In this document: in pieces, positions 46,059-55,120 of the stretch
How the letters are laid out: each line of letters starts with the position of its first letter
How positions within the stretch are numbered: the stretch's first letter is position 1
NCBI RefSeq assembly: GCF_000741705.1
Contig: NZ_JGZI01000009.1
Location: 124,001-188,000, forward strand
Direction of reading: 5' to 3'
From: Bifidobacterium psychraerophilum
GTDB lineage: Bacteria; Actinomycetota; Actinomycetes; Actinomycetales; Bifidobacteriaceae
DNA length: 64,000 bases
The notes under the pieces: generated by a model
Told to the model about the DNA's origin: nothing
Seen by the model: the letters and a program-made list of their open reading frames with translations, nothing else
The model's database searches: none
Position numbers and translations under genes: made by a program

Positions 46059-46703
46059 ATGGCAGATGAACACAGCACCAGGAAATCAACGAAACACAGG
46101 CCTGAAACATCGCAAAAACGTCGCGAGATACTGAAAGCGGCTTCGGAGGTGTTCGGGCTCAAAGGCACTTCGAATGCTACGTTGGAGGAGATAGCCGATC
46201 GCGTCGGCATGACCCGGGCGGGAATACTGCACCATTTCGGATCGAAGCGTGCCTTGCTGCTTGCGGTGTTGCAATACAGGGATTCCAGTGAGGTTGAGAA
46301 TCTCGAGGAGCACCACATACCCGGTGGAGCCGAACTGTTCCGACACCTCATCGAGACGGCACGACGCAATGCTCTGAGACCCGGTATCGTACGGACTTTC
46401 GTCACATTGTCCTCCGAGTCGATAACCGATCACAACGTCGGGCACGACTATTTCCTTGAACGCTACAGCAACCTGCGCGAGGAGATCACCCAGGCTCTGA
46501 TCGATATGGCCAAGGAACGCAAATCGACGATCGATATGGCCAAGGCCGATATGGCCAGTTCCGCGATACTCGCGGTGATGGATGGTCTGCAATTGCAATG
46601 GCTGCTGGACCAGGATCATGTGGAATTGCCGGAGGTCACGGAATATGCGGTGAACGCCATCGTGTGGTCCGTGATGAGCAACAGTGACGAGCGCGCATAC
46701 TGA
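46059..46703 (+). CDS. TetR-family transcriptional regulator
   Basis: A 214-residue TetR protein. The ATG at 46059 with GGAG 5 bases upstream is preferred over the in-frame ATG at 46029. The helix-turn-helix covers residues about 22-60 (ILKAASEVFGLKGTSNATLEEIADRVGMTRAGILHHFGSK). The C-terminal ligand domain is all helical. It closes the beta-glucan-type locus and probably controls the promoter at 39808-39836, whose spacer holds a TetR-type palindrome. Confidence 0.9.
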   Translation: MADEHSTRKSTKHRPETSQKRREILKAASEVFGLKGTSNATLEEIADRVGMTRAGILHHFGSKRALLLAVLQYRDSSEVENLEEHHIPGGAELFRHLIETARRNALRPGIVRTFVTLSSESITDHNVGHDYFLERYSNLREEITQALIDMAKERKSTIDMAKADMASSAILAVMDGLQLQWLLDQDHVELPEVTEYAVNAIVWSVMSNSDERAY

Positions 46704-46808
46704 TCCCGAAGCCCCGCTGTCCCGGATCGACGGTCCCGACGGCGCCCGTCGACGCCGGGCATGCCTTGGCCTCGGAGCGCTGTCGGGCCAAACATTAGAC
46801 TGGGGAGA

Positions 46809-48587
46809 ATGAGCCCTGAAGCACTTGCCGATCTAATCGCACACATCATCATCCATCTGGCCGAGTCCGGCAACGCCGGAACGCTGAGTCCGGAGCAGGC
46901 ACCCCCGGCCTCGTCCATCGTTGTCGCCCGACCCAAGGACCGCTCGCACGGTGACTGGGCGAGCAATGTGGCGATGCAGCTCGCGAAGAAGGCGGGCCTG
47001 AAACCACGCGATTTCGCCCAGCTGCTGGCATCCGAATTGGAATCCTCGGAGGGCATAGCCTCGGTGGAGGTCGCGGGTCCCGGATTCATCAACATCGTGC
47101 TCGATTCGGCATCAGCTGCCGCAGTCGTGGATACCGTACTCGCGCAGGGTGCCGAATACGGCCATAACGACCACATGAGCGGGCATACGCTCAACCTTGA
47201 ATTCGTTTCGGCGAATCCGACGGGTCCCATCCATATCGGCGGCACCCGTTGGGCCGCCGTCGGTGATTCGATGGCACGTGTCATGCAGGCGAACGGCGCC
47301 GAGGTGGTTCGTGAATACTACTTCAACGATCACGGTGAGCAGATCGACCGCTTCGCCAAGTCACTGGTTGCCGCGGCCCACCACGAGGATGTACCGCAGG
47401 ATGGCTACAAAGGCGCCTATATTGACGAGATCGCGGCGCGGGTCGTCAACGAGGCGAAGGCCGACGGTGTGGATGCGCTTGACCTGCCGAGGCTTCGTGA
47501 CGAGAACGGTGACGAGGGGGCCAGCGAGCAGCGCGAAGAGTTCCGCAAGCGTGCGGTGCCGATGATGTTCGCCGAAATCCAGGAATCCATGAAGGAGTTC
47601 CGGGTCCACTTCGACGTGTGGTTCCACGAGAACAGCCTGTATGAATCCGGTGAGGTCGAAACCGCCATCAATGAATTGCGCGCCCAGGGCGATATCTATG
47701 AGAAGGATGGGGCGACCTGGTTCTCATCCACGAAATACGGCGATGACAAGGATCGTGTGATCATCAAATCCGATGGCCATGCGGCGTACATCGCCGGGGA
47801 CATCGCATACTATCTGAACAAGCGCCGCCGGGCCGACCATCCTTGCGATGAGGCCATCTACATGCTCGGAGCCGACCATCACGGCTACATCGGCAGGATG
47901 ATGGCCGTTTGCGCCGCCTTCGGGGATACCCCTGAAGTCAATATGCAGATCCTGATCGGGCAGATGGTCAACGTGATGAAGGACGGCAAAGCCGTGCGCA
48001 TGAGCAAGCGTGCAGGCAATGTGGTCACCATCGACGACCTTCTGGAGGCGATCGGGGTGGATGCCTCCAGGTATTCGCTGGCACGTACCGACTACCACCA
48101 GAGCGTGGACATCGACCTTAACCTGCTGGCCTCGCACACCAATGAAAACCCGGTGTACTACGTCCAGTACGCGCATGCGCGCTCGTGCAATGTGGACCGC
48201 AATGCGGCGCAGGCCGGAATCGACGCCTCGCAGGCCGACCTCTCCCTGCTGGACACCCCGGCCGACGGTGAGGTGCTTGCCGCGCTCGCGCTCTACCCCA
48301 ACGTGCTGCAACTGGCGGGCGATCATCGTGCGCCGCATCGTATCGCGCATTATCTCGAAGATCTCGCTTCCGCCTATCACAAATGGTATAACGCCGAGCG
48401 CGTGGTGCCGATGTCTCTGACGGAGCCGGAGAACCGGATCGCGGACGATAAGCGTGAAGCGCTGGCAATCGCGAAAAGCCCCGACAAGGCACGTGCGGCC
48501 GCACGACTGAAACTCAACGACGCCGTCCAATGCGTGATCGCCGGCGGCTTGGATCTGCTGGGCGTAAGCGCGCCGGATAAGATGTGA
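46809..48587 (+). CDS. argS: Arginyl-tRNA synthetase
   Basis: A 592-residue class I synthetase. The HIGH-type signature is NPTGPIHIGGTRW near residue 140 and the KMSKS-type loop is VRMSKRAGNVVT near residue 395. An N-terminal additional domain and a C-terminal DALR anticodon-binding domain (YHKWYNAERVVPM near the end) are present. The ATG at 46809 follows GGGGAGA. It charges tRNA-Arg, including the CCG species at 36603-36675. The lysA start lies four bases after its stop, so the two are probably co-transcribed. Confidence 0.97.
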   Translation: MSPEALADLIAHIIIHLAESGNAGTLSPEQAPPASSIVVARPKDRSHGDWASNVAMQLAKKAGLKPRDFAQLLASELESSEGIASVEVAGPGFINIVLDSASAAAVVDTVLAQGAEYGHNDHMSGHTLNLEFVSANPTGPIHIGGTRWAAVGDSMARVMQANGAEVVREYYFNDHGEQIDRFAKSLVAAAHHEDVPQDGYKGAYIDEIAARVVNEAKADGVDALDLPRLRDENGDEGASEQREEFRKRAVPMMFAEIQESMKEFRVHFDVWFHENSLYESGEVETAINELRAQGDIYEKDGATWFSSTKYGDDKDRVIIKSDGHAAYIAGDIAYYLNKRRRADHPCDEAIYMLGADHHGYIGRMMAVCAAFGDTPEVNMQILIGQMVNVMKDGKAVRMSKRAGNVVTIDDLLEAIGVDASRYSLARTDYHQSVDIDLNLLASHTNENPVYYVQYAHARSCNVDRNAAQAGIDASQADLSLLDTPADGEVLAALALYPNVLQLAGDHRAPHRIAHYLEDLASAYHKWYNAERVVPMSLTEPENRIADDKREALAIAKSPDKARAAARLKLNDAVQCVIAGGLDLLGVSAPDKM

Positions 48588-48590
48588 AAT

Positions 48591-50156
48591 ATGAATGAAG
48601 CCACTGCCACACGAACGGACGCAAACGGCGCGGGAATGTCCGCGATCTGGCCCGATTCGGCGCAACGCGACCATGCGGGCGCCGTACGCTTGCACGGCAG
48701 AAGCGTCGAGGAGCTGAGTGCGAGCTTCGGGACGCCGCTGTTCGTCATGGACACCGAAGAACTCTCCCGCAGGGCCCTGCGCTTCAGCAGAACCGTATCG
48801 AATGCCTTCCACGACACCAACACCCATGTGAGTTTCGCGGGTAAGGCTTTTCTCAGCAAAGAGGTCGTCCGCATCATGCTGGCGCAGGGCCTGCTGGTCG
48901 ATACATGCAGTATGGGCGAGATGCGCATCGCGCTCGCCGCAGGAGCTCCCGGCCGCCGTCTGGTGCTGCATGGCAATAACAAATCCGATGAGGAGATACG
49001 GCTTGCGGTGGAACAGGGCTTCGCGAAGATCGTCGTGGACTCGCCCGACGAACCGGCGCGAATCGCGGAGATAGCCAGATCCCTGGGTGCCACGGCCAAG
49101 GTGATGTTGAGGGTGACGGTTGGCGTGCATGCCGGAGGGCACGAATTCATCTCCACCGCGCACGAGGACCAGAAATTCGGCGTGCCGCTTCTGCCGGCGG
49201 GGGCGGATGGCCACCTCCTGGATCTCGACACCCGGCCCGATCATGCGGGTTCATCCGACGGGCATGAAGACCTGCAGTCGCCGGCGCAGGCCGTATCCTC
49301 GCTATACGTCCCCACCGGGAAACGCCCTGATGACGATGCCGCCGTGACCGAGGCGATGTCCGTCGTCGCGGACGGCCCTGCGATCGGGGTGCTCAAAGAC
49401 ATCCTTTCCCGTCAACCGGATCTTGAACTTGTCGGCGTCCACGCCCACATCGGTTCGCAGATCCATGACGCCAACGCCTTCATCGAGTCGGCACGACGGC
49501 TGATGATCCTGCGCAAGACCTTCTGGGCGACGGACGGATTTCTGCTGCCGGAAACCGATCTTGGAGGCGGGTATTCGGTGGCGTACACCGATGACGACGC
49601 GTCGATGGACATCGAGGACGCCTTCGCCACCATGTCGCAAGCGGTCGAGGGGATCAACCGTCGTCTGGGCCTGCCGATGCCGGTGCTTTCCTTCGAACCG
49701 GGACGGTGGATCGTCGCGCCTTGCGGCATAACCCTGTATCGGGTCGGAACCGTCAAGCCGGTGCATCTGGCGAACGGAATCACCCGTACCTATGTCTCGG
49801 TCGATGGCGGGATGAGCGACAACATCCGTCCGGCCTTGTACGGCGCGCAGTACACCGCGACGCTGGCGAACAGAAAGGGTTCCGAGGCGCTGATGGATTC
49901 GAGGGTTGTCGGCCTTCACTGCGAGTCCGGGGATATCCTGGTGCAGGATGTGCGCCTGCCCGCGGACGTGAGACGTGGCGACATACTGGCGATACCGGTC
50001 ACCGGGGCCTACGGGCGCACGATGGCGAGCAACTACAATCAGATCCCGATTCCGGCGGTCGCCGCCGTGACCTCCGATGACGCCCATCTGATGCTCCGTC
50101 GCCAGACGATTGAAGACCTGCTGGAACTCGACCAGTACACGGCAACGCAATCCTAA
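48591..50156 (+). CDS. lysA: Diaminopimelate decarboxylase
   Basis: A 521-residue group IV PLP decarboxylase that converts meso-diaminopimelate to lysine. The PLP lysine is in FAGKAFLSKEV near residue 84. The family glycine-rich region is ETDLGGGYSV. The barrel has the HAHIGSQIHD motif. The C-terminal part has CESGDILVQDV. At 521 residues it is longer than the usual 420-460, because of a unique N-terminal stretch and an insertion around residues 208-265 (rich in Asp, Pro and Ser). It is coupled to argS. Confidence 0.94.
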   Translation: MNEATATRTDANGAGMSAIWPDSAQRDHAGAVRLHGRSVEELSASFGTPLFVMDTEELSRRALRFSRTVSNAFHDTNTHVSFAGKAFLSKEVVRIMLAQGLLVDTCSMGEMRIALAAGAPGRRLVLHGNNKSDEEIRLAVEQGFAKIVVDSPDEPARIAEIARSLGATAKVMLRVTVGVHAGGHEFISTAHEDQKFGVPLLPAGADGHLLDLDTRPDHAGSSDGHEDLQSPAQAVSSLYVPTGKRPDDDAAVTEAMSVVADGPAIGVLKDILSRQPDLELVGVHAHIGSQIHDANAFIESARRLMILRKTFWATDGFLLPETDLGGGYSVAYTDDDASMDIEDAFATMSQAVEGINRRLGLPMPVLSFEPGRWIVAPCGITLYRVGTVKPVHLANGITRTYVSVDGGMSDNIRPALYGAQYTATLANRKGSEALMDSRVVGLHCESGDILVQDVRLPADVRRGDILAIPVTGAYGRTMASNYNQIPIPAVAAVTSDDAHLMLRRQTIEDLLELDQYTATQS

Positions 50157-50289
50157 GCCGGTGTACATCTCATGGTCAGCTTCCTGCCGAAGAATTGATC
50201 CACTCGCTCGTGACGGTCGATTCGTCAAGCTGACGTAGGATGATGGATTTATCGAAGTACCGGGATCGCTTATCAGGAAGGACATCCGA

Positions 50290-51603
50290 GTGTCTGAAAA
50301 CAACAATGCCCCCATCCGAGTCGCTTTGCTCGGAGCAGGAACGGTCGGTTCGCAGACGGCCCGTCTGCTCGTTGAGCAGCAGGAGGAGTTGGCGAACAGG
50401 ATCGGCCGCCCGATGGAGCTGGTCGGTATTGCGGTGCTCGACCCTTCGGCGGTCAGCGACCCCTGGATCGACACATCACTGCTGACCACCGATGCCTCGG
50501 AACTGGTCACCAGAGCCGATATCGTCATCGAACTGATCGGTGGCATCGAACCGGCCCGTTCATTCCTGATGAAGGCCATCGAATCCGGTGCCTCGGTCGT
50601 GACCGCGAACAAGGCGCTGCTGGCCAAGCACGGACCTGAACTCTACTCCGCGGCCTCGGAGCACGGCGTCGACATCTATTTCGAGGCAGCCGTCGGAGGC
50701 GCGATCCCGATCGTGCGTCCTCTGCGCGAGTCCTTGGTGGGGGACAAGGTGCTCAACGTCATGGGCATCGTGAACGGTACCACCAATTACATCCTTGACG
50801 AGATGACCACCAAAGGCCTCGACTTCGACGAGGCATTGCGCGACGCCCAGAAGAAGGGCTTTGCAGAAGCGGACCCCACGGCTGATATCGAGGGCCTTGA
50901 CGCGGCCGCGAAGGCCGCGATCATCGCGCTGCTCGCATTCCATACCGACGTGCGCATGGACGACGTCCCCGTGGAGGGCATCACCAAGATCACCGCCGAC
51001 GACATCGCCGCGGCGAGTGCGGAAAACAAGGTCATCAAGCTTCTGGCCGTCGTCGACCAATCCGACGCGGGCATTTCCGCGAGGGTATACCCCGCTCTGA
51101 TGTCCTTGGAACACCCGCTGGCATCCGTGCACGGGAGTTTCAACGCCGTATTCGTGAAATCCGAGGCCGCCGATGATCTGATGTTCTATGGTCGCGGCGC
51201 GGGTGGCGCACCGACCGCATCAGCAGTGGTCGGTGATGTGGTGACCGAGGCGCGACACATCGCGCAAGGCTCGGTCGGACCCGTCATCCCGATCTACGCG
51301 TCATTGCCGAAGGCGCCCCTGGACGCTTCCAAGGCCGCCTTCGCGGTGCGTTTCCTGATCCACGACAAGCCGGGCGTTCTCGCGGCCATAGCAGAAGCGT
51401 TCTCCAAGCACAGCATTTCGATCAATGGCGTCAATCAGGACATCAAGCCGACGCTGCATGACCCGGGGTACAGCGGCGAGATCCAGCAGCTGCGTCTGGT
51501 CACCCACCTGTGTGATGAAGTGACGCTGCGCAAGGTCGTCGACGAGGTCTCGAAGCTCGACGCCGTGACCGGTGACGCCTCGATTCTGCGCGTACTCGAC
51601 TGA
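50290..51603 (+). CDS. hom: Homoserine dehydrogenase
   Basis: The 437-residue enzyme makes homoserine from aspartate semialdehyde. It starts at a GTG with AGGAAGGAC upstream. An N-terminal NAD(P)-binding fold has LLGAGTVGSQTARLL, and a catalytic domain follows with GIVNGTTNYILDEM and the GFAEADPTADIEGLDAA signature. A C-terminal ACT domain (FLIHDKPGVLAAIAEAFSKHSISI) suggests feedback control by threonine. thrB follows after eight bases. Confidence 0.97.
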   Translation: MSENNNAPIRVALLGAGTVGSQTARLLVEQQEELANRIGRPMELVGIAVLDPSAVSDPWIDTSLLTTDASELVTRADIVIELIGGIEPARSFLMKAIESGASVVTANKALLAKHGPELYSAASEHGVDIYFEAAVGGAIPIVRPLRESLVGDKVLNVMGIVNGTTNYILDEMTTKGLDFDEALRDAQKKGFAEADPTADIEGLDAAAKAAIIALLAFHTDVRMDDVPVEGITKITADDIAAASAENKVIKLLAVVDQSDAGISARVYPALMSLEHPLASVHGSFNAVFVKSEAADDLMFYGRGAGGAPTASAVVGDVVTEARHIAQGSVGPVIPIYASLPKAPLDASKAAFAVRFLIHDKPGVLAAIAEAFSKHSISINGVNQDIKPTLHDPGYSGEIQQLRLVTHLCDEVTLRKVVDEVSKLDAVTGDASILRVLD

Positions 51604-51611
51604 TCGGCGCG

Positions 51612-52724
51612 ATGATGAGCATGATGCAGGACACCGTCGAAGTCCGTGTGCCCGCCACAACGGCCAACCTCGGTTCAGGCTTCGACACCGTCGGATTGGC
51701 TCTGGACTTCCACGATTCCCTGAGCTTCACCTTGGGCGAATCCGATGATGACGCGGTCAGCGTCGACATCGAAGGCGAAGGTGCGGAGACCCTGCCAAGG
51801 GACGCCTCGCATCTGGTCATCACATCCTTCCGCAGGGCGGCAGCCGATCTGGGATTGCCATTGCGCAAGCTCCATCTGTCCGCCCACAACCGCATTCCAC
51901 AGGCCAGGGGAATGGGGTCAAGCGCCGAGGCCATCGTCGCCGGCATCGCGGCGGCACATGCCTTTGCCAACGACGGGGTCATCGATAGGGATGATGTCTT
52001 TGCCGCCGCCGCCGCGATTGAAGGTCATCCGGACAATGTGGCTCCCGCTGTTTACGGGGGGCTCACCTTCTCTTGGAAGCTGGGCGATGATGCCGGGGAC
52101 GGCGATGCCCGGGTCATAACGGCCCAGCAGGTGCACCGGGAAAGCGCTTCCGAGCCGCAGACGGTGCCCGCCCATGCCCTGCCCGCCGGGTATCACACAG
52201 TGCGGTATCCCGTGTCCGCGGATATCCACGCCTACGTGTTCGTACCCGATTTCGCGTTGTCCACCAGTGAGGCCCGCAACGCTTTGCCCCAGCAGATTCC
52301 GTATCAGGATGCGATATATAACGTGTCACGGGTGGGCCTGCTCCCGGCGGCCATGTGCCCGGCTTCATTCGGCGGTCAGGCGGGCGGCACGGGCGATCGC
52401 GCATCCGCTTCGAATCCCGCGGCGGGCATTCAGGGCAGTGGACTGAACGGTAACGAGCTCCTCTTCTGCGCGACCCAGGATGCGCTGCATCAGGGGTACC
52501 GTGCACCACTGATGCGGCAATCCTCGCAGTTGCTCGGCACCTTGCGTGCGGAGGGCTTCGCCGCCACGATTTCGGGTGCCGGGCCTTGCGTGCTCGTGCT
52601 GCGCTATGGGGACATCGAGCAGCGGCTCAGGGCATTGGCCGGGCCGCAGCTCGATTCCGGGCACTGGCGACTTCTGCCTCTGGCAATAGACCTTGCCGGA
52701 GTTCAAGTGGAGAGACGACAATAG
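51612..52724 (+). CDS. thrB: Homoserine kinase
   Basis: A 370-residue GHMP kinase that phosphorylates homoserine on the way to threonine. The N-terminal VRVPATTANLGSGFDTVGLALD and the phosphate loop PQARGMGSSAEAIVAG (near residue 98) are typical, with ISGAGPCVLVL near the C-terminus. Start choice is loose, since ATGs at 51612, 51615, 51621 and 51624 are in frame. It is the partner of hom; thrC is not in the window. An insertion around residues 258-275, rich in Gly, Ser and Ala, is lineage-specific. Confidence 0.95.
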   Translation: MMSMMQDTVEVRVPATTANLGSGFDTVGLALDFHDSLSFTLGESDDDAVSVDIEGEGAETLPRDASHLVITSFRRAAADLGLPLRKLHLSAHNRIPQARGMGSSAEAIVAGIAAAHAFANDGVIDRDDVFAAAAAIEGHPDNVAPAVYGGLTFSWKLGDDAGDGDARVITAQQVHRESASEPQTVPAHALPAGYHTVRYPVSADIHAYVFVPDFALSTSEARNALPQQIPYQDAIYNVSRVGLLPAAMCPASFGGQAGGTGDRASASNPAAGIQGSGLNGNELLFCATQDALHQGYRAPLMRQSSQLLGTLRAEGFAATISGAGPCVLVLRYGDIEQRLRALAGPQLDSGHWRLLPLAIDLAGVQVERRQ

Positions 52725-52825
52725 CAAGGTGTGCTTCGGCTCGAATGTGATCATACCGTCATGGCGAGGTGGATTCATGCCGTTGCAAACAGACATACTT
52801 CGAAAGCATCCGGGAAGGGAAATGC

Positions 52826-54154
52826 ATGTCGATTCCGTTGATTCTGGCTTCCAAGTCAAGGCCGCGCAGGGATCTCCTGTATGGTGCGGGCATCTGCCCG
52901 ACCATCCGTGAATCGCATGTCGATGAAGAGGCGGCACTCGCATCAACCGCGAAGGAACGTGGCATTGACGCGCAGATGATGCCTGCAGAGGAGCGTGTGG
53001 CCACCTTGGCCCGCGAGAAGGCGCTCGCGGTCGCACAGAGCTTCGGTGCGGTCGCCCGGACCGCCAGCGAGGCGCAGGGGGATCTGCAGATCTCATATCC
53101 CCTCAAGGACGGGTATGGCAGCATCAGCAAAGTCACCCCCATCCAGGATGCCATCAACGCCCATAACGGGCTGACTTCCGCATCGGTCGGTCCTTTGGTG
53201 ATCGGTTGCGATTCGATGTTCTCGCTTGACGGCGTCGTGTATGGGAAACCCCATAGCGAGGAGAACGCCCGCGAGCGACTGAGGCAGATGAGGGGGAAGA
53301 CGGGAACCCTGTGGACCGGGCATTGCCTCATCGATGTCGCCTCGGGCCGTGAACTTCATGCCGTCAGCCATTCGCAGGTCAGCTTCGGTGATTTCACGGA
53401 CCAGGATATCGAAGATTACATTGCGACCAAAGAACCTCTTGAAGTGGCGGGGTCATTCACCCTTGAAGGTTTCGGTTCCGCATTCATATCCGGTATTCAG
53501 GGCGATCCAAGTGGCGTGATCGGCCTGAGCCTACCGACCTTGCGCACCCTGGTGGAATCGTTGGGGATACGGTGGACGCAGCTGTGGAATCTGTCCAGGG
53601 AACAGAAGCAGGGTACGAATCCCGACAATCCCGATGCACCCAGCAGCAATGTCCATCAGCCCGGTGACGGATGGATCGACTGCGCCTGTGGGCACCGTCA
53701 TTGGGGATTGAACGGGGCCTCCGGTGTGCTCCTGGCAAGACGTGACCAGGAATCAGGTCGGATAACGGATGTGTTGCTGCAGCACCGCGCGCTGTGGAGC
53801 GCCGAAGGTGGAACCTGGGGTGCGCCGGGCGGTGCGACCGCCGATGGTGAAAGCCCGCTCGAGGGCGCCTTGCGTGAAAGCTTCGAGGAGGCGAACATCC
53901 AACCCGAAGACATCCGGGTCGTCGGATCATATCGCGAGGATCATGGCCCGTGGGGGTATGCGACGGTATTCGCCTTCGAGAAGCCGGGTCATCAGGTGCA
54001 GCCCCAGGCTAATGACGATGAGAGCATGTCGGTCGAATGGGTTCCTTTCGACAAAGTCGCCCAATACAAGCTGATCTCCCCGCTCCAGCGGGATTGGCCG
54101 GAATTCGAGGAACGCTTGAAAAGCCTCGCCGCGCAGGACAGACCACAGCGGTAA
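52826..54154 (+). CDS. Maf-Nudix fusion protein
   Basis: A 442-residue two-domain protein. Residues 1-about 250 are a Maf nucleotide pyrophosphatase: LASKSRPRRDLL near the start, the catalytic Asp in VIGCDSMFSLDG, and a GKP segment. Then comes DGWIDCACGHRHWGLNGASGVLL, a small cysteine/histidine element seen before actinobacterial Nudix domains. A Nudix domain follows with the box G-X5-E-X7-RESFEE intact (GATADGE to ANI). Both halves clean modified or non-canonical nucleoside triphosphates, so the fusion is a double sanitising enzyme. The ATG at 52826 is chosen because it begins the Maf motif. Confidence 0.9.
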   Translation: MSIPLILASKSRPRRDLLYGAGICPTIRESHVDEEAALASTAKERGIDAQMMPAEERVATLAREKALAVAQSFGAVARTASEAQGDLQISYPLKDGYGSISKVTPIQDAINAHNGLTSASVGPLVIGCDSMFSLDGVVYGKPHSEENARERLRQMRGKTGTLWTGHCLIDVASGRELHAVSHSQVSFGDFTDQDIEDYIATKEPLEVAGSFTLEGFGSAFISGIQGDPSGVIGLSLPTLRTLVESLGIRWTQLWNLSREQKQGTNPDNPDAPSSNVHQPGDGWIDCACGHRHWGLNGASGVLLARRDQESGRITDVLLQHRALWSAEGGTWGAPGGATADGESPLEGALRESFEEANIQPEDIRVVGSYREDHGPWGYATVFAFEKPGHQVQPQANDDESMSVEWVPFDKVAQYKLISPLQRDWPEFEERLKSLAAQDRPQR

Positions 54155-54163
54155 TCGCTATGC

Positions 54164-54201
54164 GGGTATGAGCCGGGCCTGTGTATCCCCGGCTCATACC
54201 C
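54164..54201 (+). terminator. 14-bp hairpin after the Maf-Nudix gene
   Basis: Perfect 14-base arms (54164-54177 and 54188-54201, GGGTATGAGCCGGG and complement) enclose a 10-base loop, 9 bases past the stop codon. It is the most stable hairpin in this part of the window, without a T-run. Confidence 0.65.
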
Positions 54202-54286
54202 AGGGATGACCTATCGCGGCGTGCGACGTCCCAAATCGTTCTCACTCCTGATGTTCCCGAGCGCCGTCGCCTTTTAGCATGGCGGT

Positions 54287-55120
54287 ATGAACATACCAGA
54301 AAGTCAACAATATCCGAGGAAACAGCCTGCGGCACCGGCCCTTCCTGCGGCGGTCCAGGCGCCGGCCGGAAACGGCCAACAGGCGGTGTTGTACGCGGAT
54401 GATGTGGTTATGGATTACCAGCGTGCCGCCGCTGCCAAAACCGTCCCCGGTGATGCGATGCAGCCGGTCGCGCTGAGCCAGCTGGCGCTGAGCCACGTGT
54501 CATTGGCGCTGGCGGCGGGGGAATCCCTTGCCGTCATGGGGCCCAGCGGTTCGGGTAAATCCACACTCCTGCATGTGCTGGCTGGCATATTGCGTCCCAC
54601 CGCGGGCTCGGTCTATCTGAGGGGTAATGACCTGGCTCGGCTCGGTGATGCGGAGCGCACCAGGCTTCGTCGTTCGGAATTCGGCTTTGTGTTTCAGTCG
54701 GGTCAGTTGCTTCCGGAACTCCCTGCGATAGAAAACATCGCACTGCCTGTGATGCTCGGCGGGACCCCGTACAAGCAGGCCATCAGCATGGCCTTCTCCT
54801 GGTTGGACGCCCTGAGGATGACACCCCTGGCCCAGCGCAGACCCGGTGAGATGAGCGGCGGGCAGATGCAGCGCATCGCCATCGCGCGCGCATTGTGCAT
54901 ACGACCGAGCGTCGTGTTCGCCGATGAACCGACCGGGGCCCTCGATCGGAAGACCGGGGCCGATGTGATGAGGATTCTGACCGAGGCATGCACGCAGAAC
55001 GGATCCTCTCTGGTAGTGGTGACCCATGATCCGAGTGTGGCGGCATTCTGCAGCCGCACCGTTCGGATGAGCGACGGTCTTCTGGTCGATCAGGGCGCAT
55101 CGGAACGGAGCGCGAGATGA
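54287..55120 (+). CDS. ABC transporter ATPase, MacB/LolD-like
   Basis: A 277-residue ATPase with Walker A GPSGSGKST, signature MSGGQMQRIAIARAL, Walker B VVFADEPTGALD and the H-loop VVVTHD. The N-terminal 70 residues before the ABC core are unusual. It overlaps the FtsX-like permease gene by four bases (ATGA), making a two-gene transporter of the MacB class, which usually exports peptides or lipoproteins or handles antibiotics. A TAGCAT 6 bases upstream and the lack of a ribosome site suggest a leaderless mRNA. Confidence 0.9.
   Translation: MNIPESQQYPRKQPAAPALPAAVQAPAGNGQQAVLYADDVVMDYQRAAAAKTVPGDAMQPVALSQLALSHVSLALAAGESLAVMGPSGSGKSTLLHVLAGILRPTAGSVYLRGNDLARLGDAERTRLRRSEFGFVFQSGQLLPELPAIENIALPVMLGGTPYKQAISMAFSWLDALRMTPLAQRRPGEMSGGQMQRIAIARALCIRPSVVFADEPTGALDRKTGADVMRILTEACTQNGSSLVVVTHDPSVAAFCSRTVRMSDGLLVDQGASERSAR

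Noticed and set aside
47724-49244. 506-codon minus-strand open frame across argS and lysA
   Set aside because: Both plus-strand genes are certain, and the antisense frame has no motif or ribosome site.
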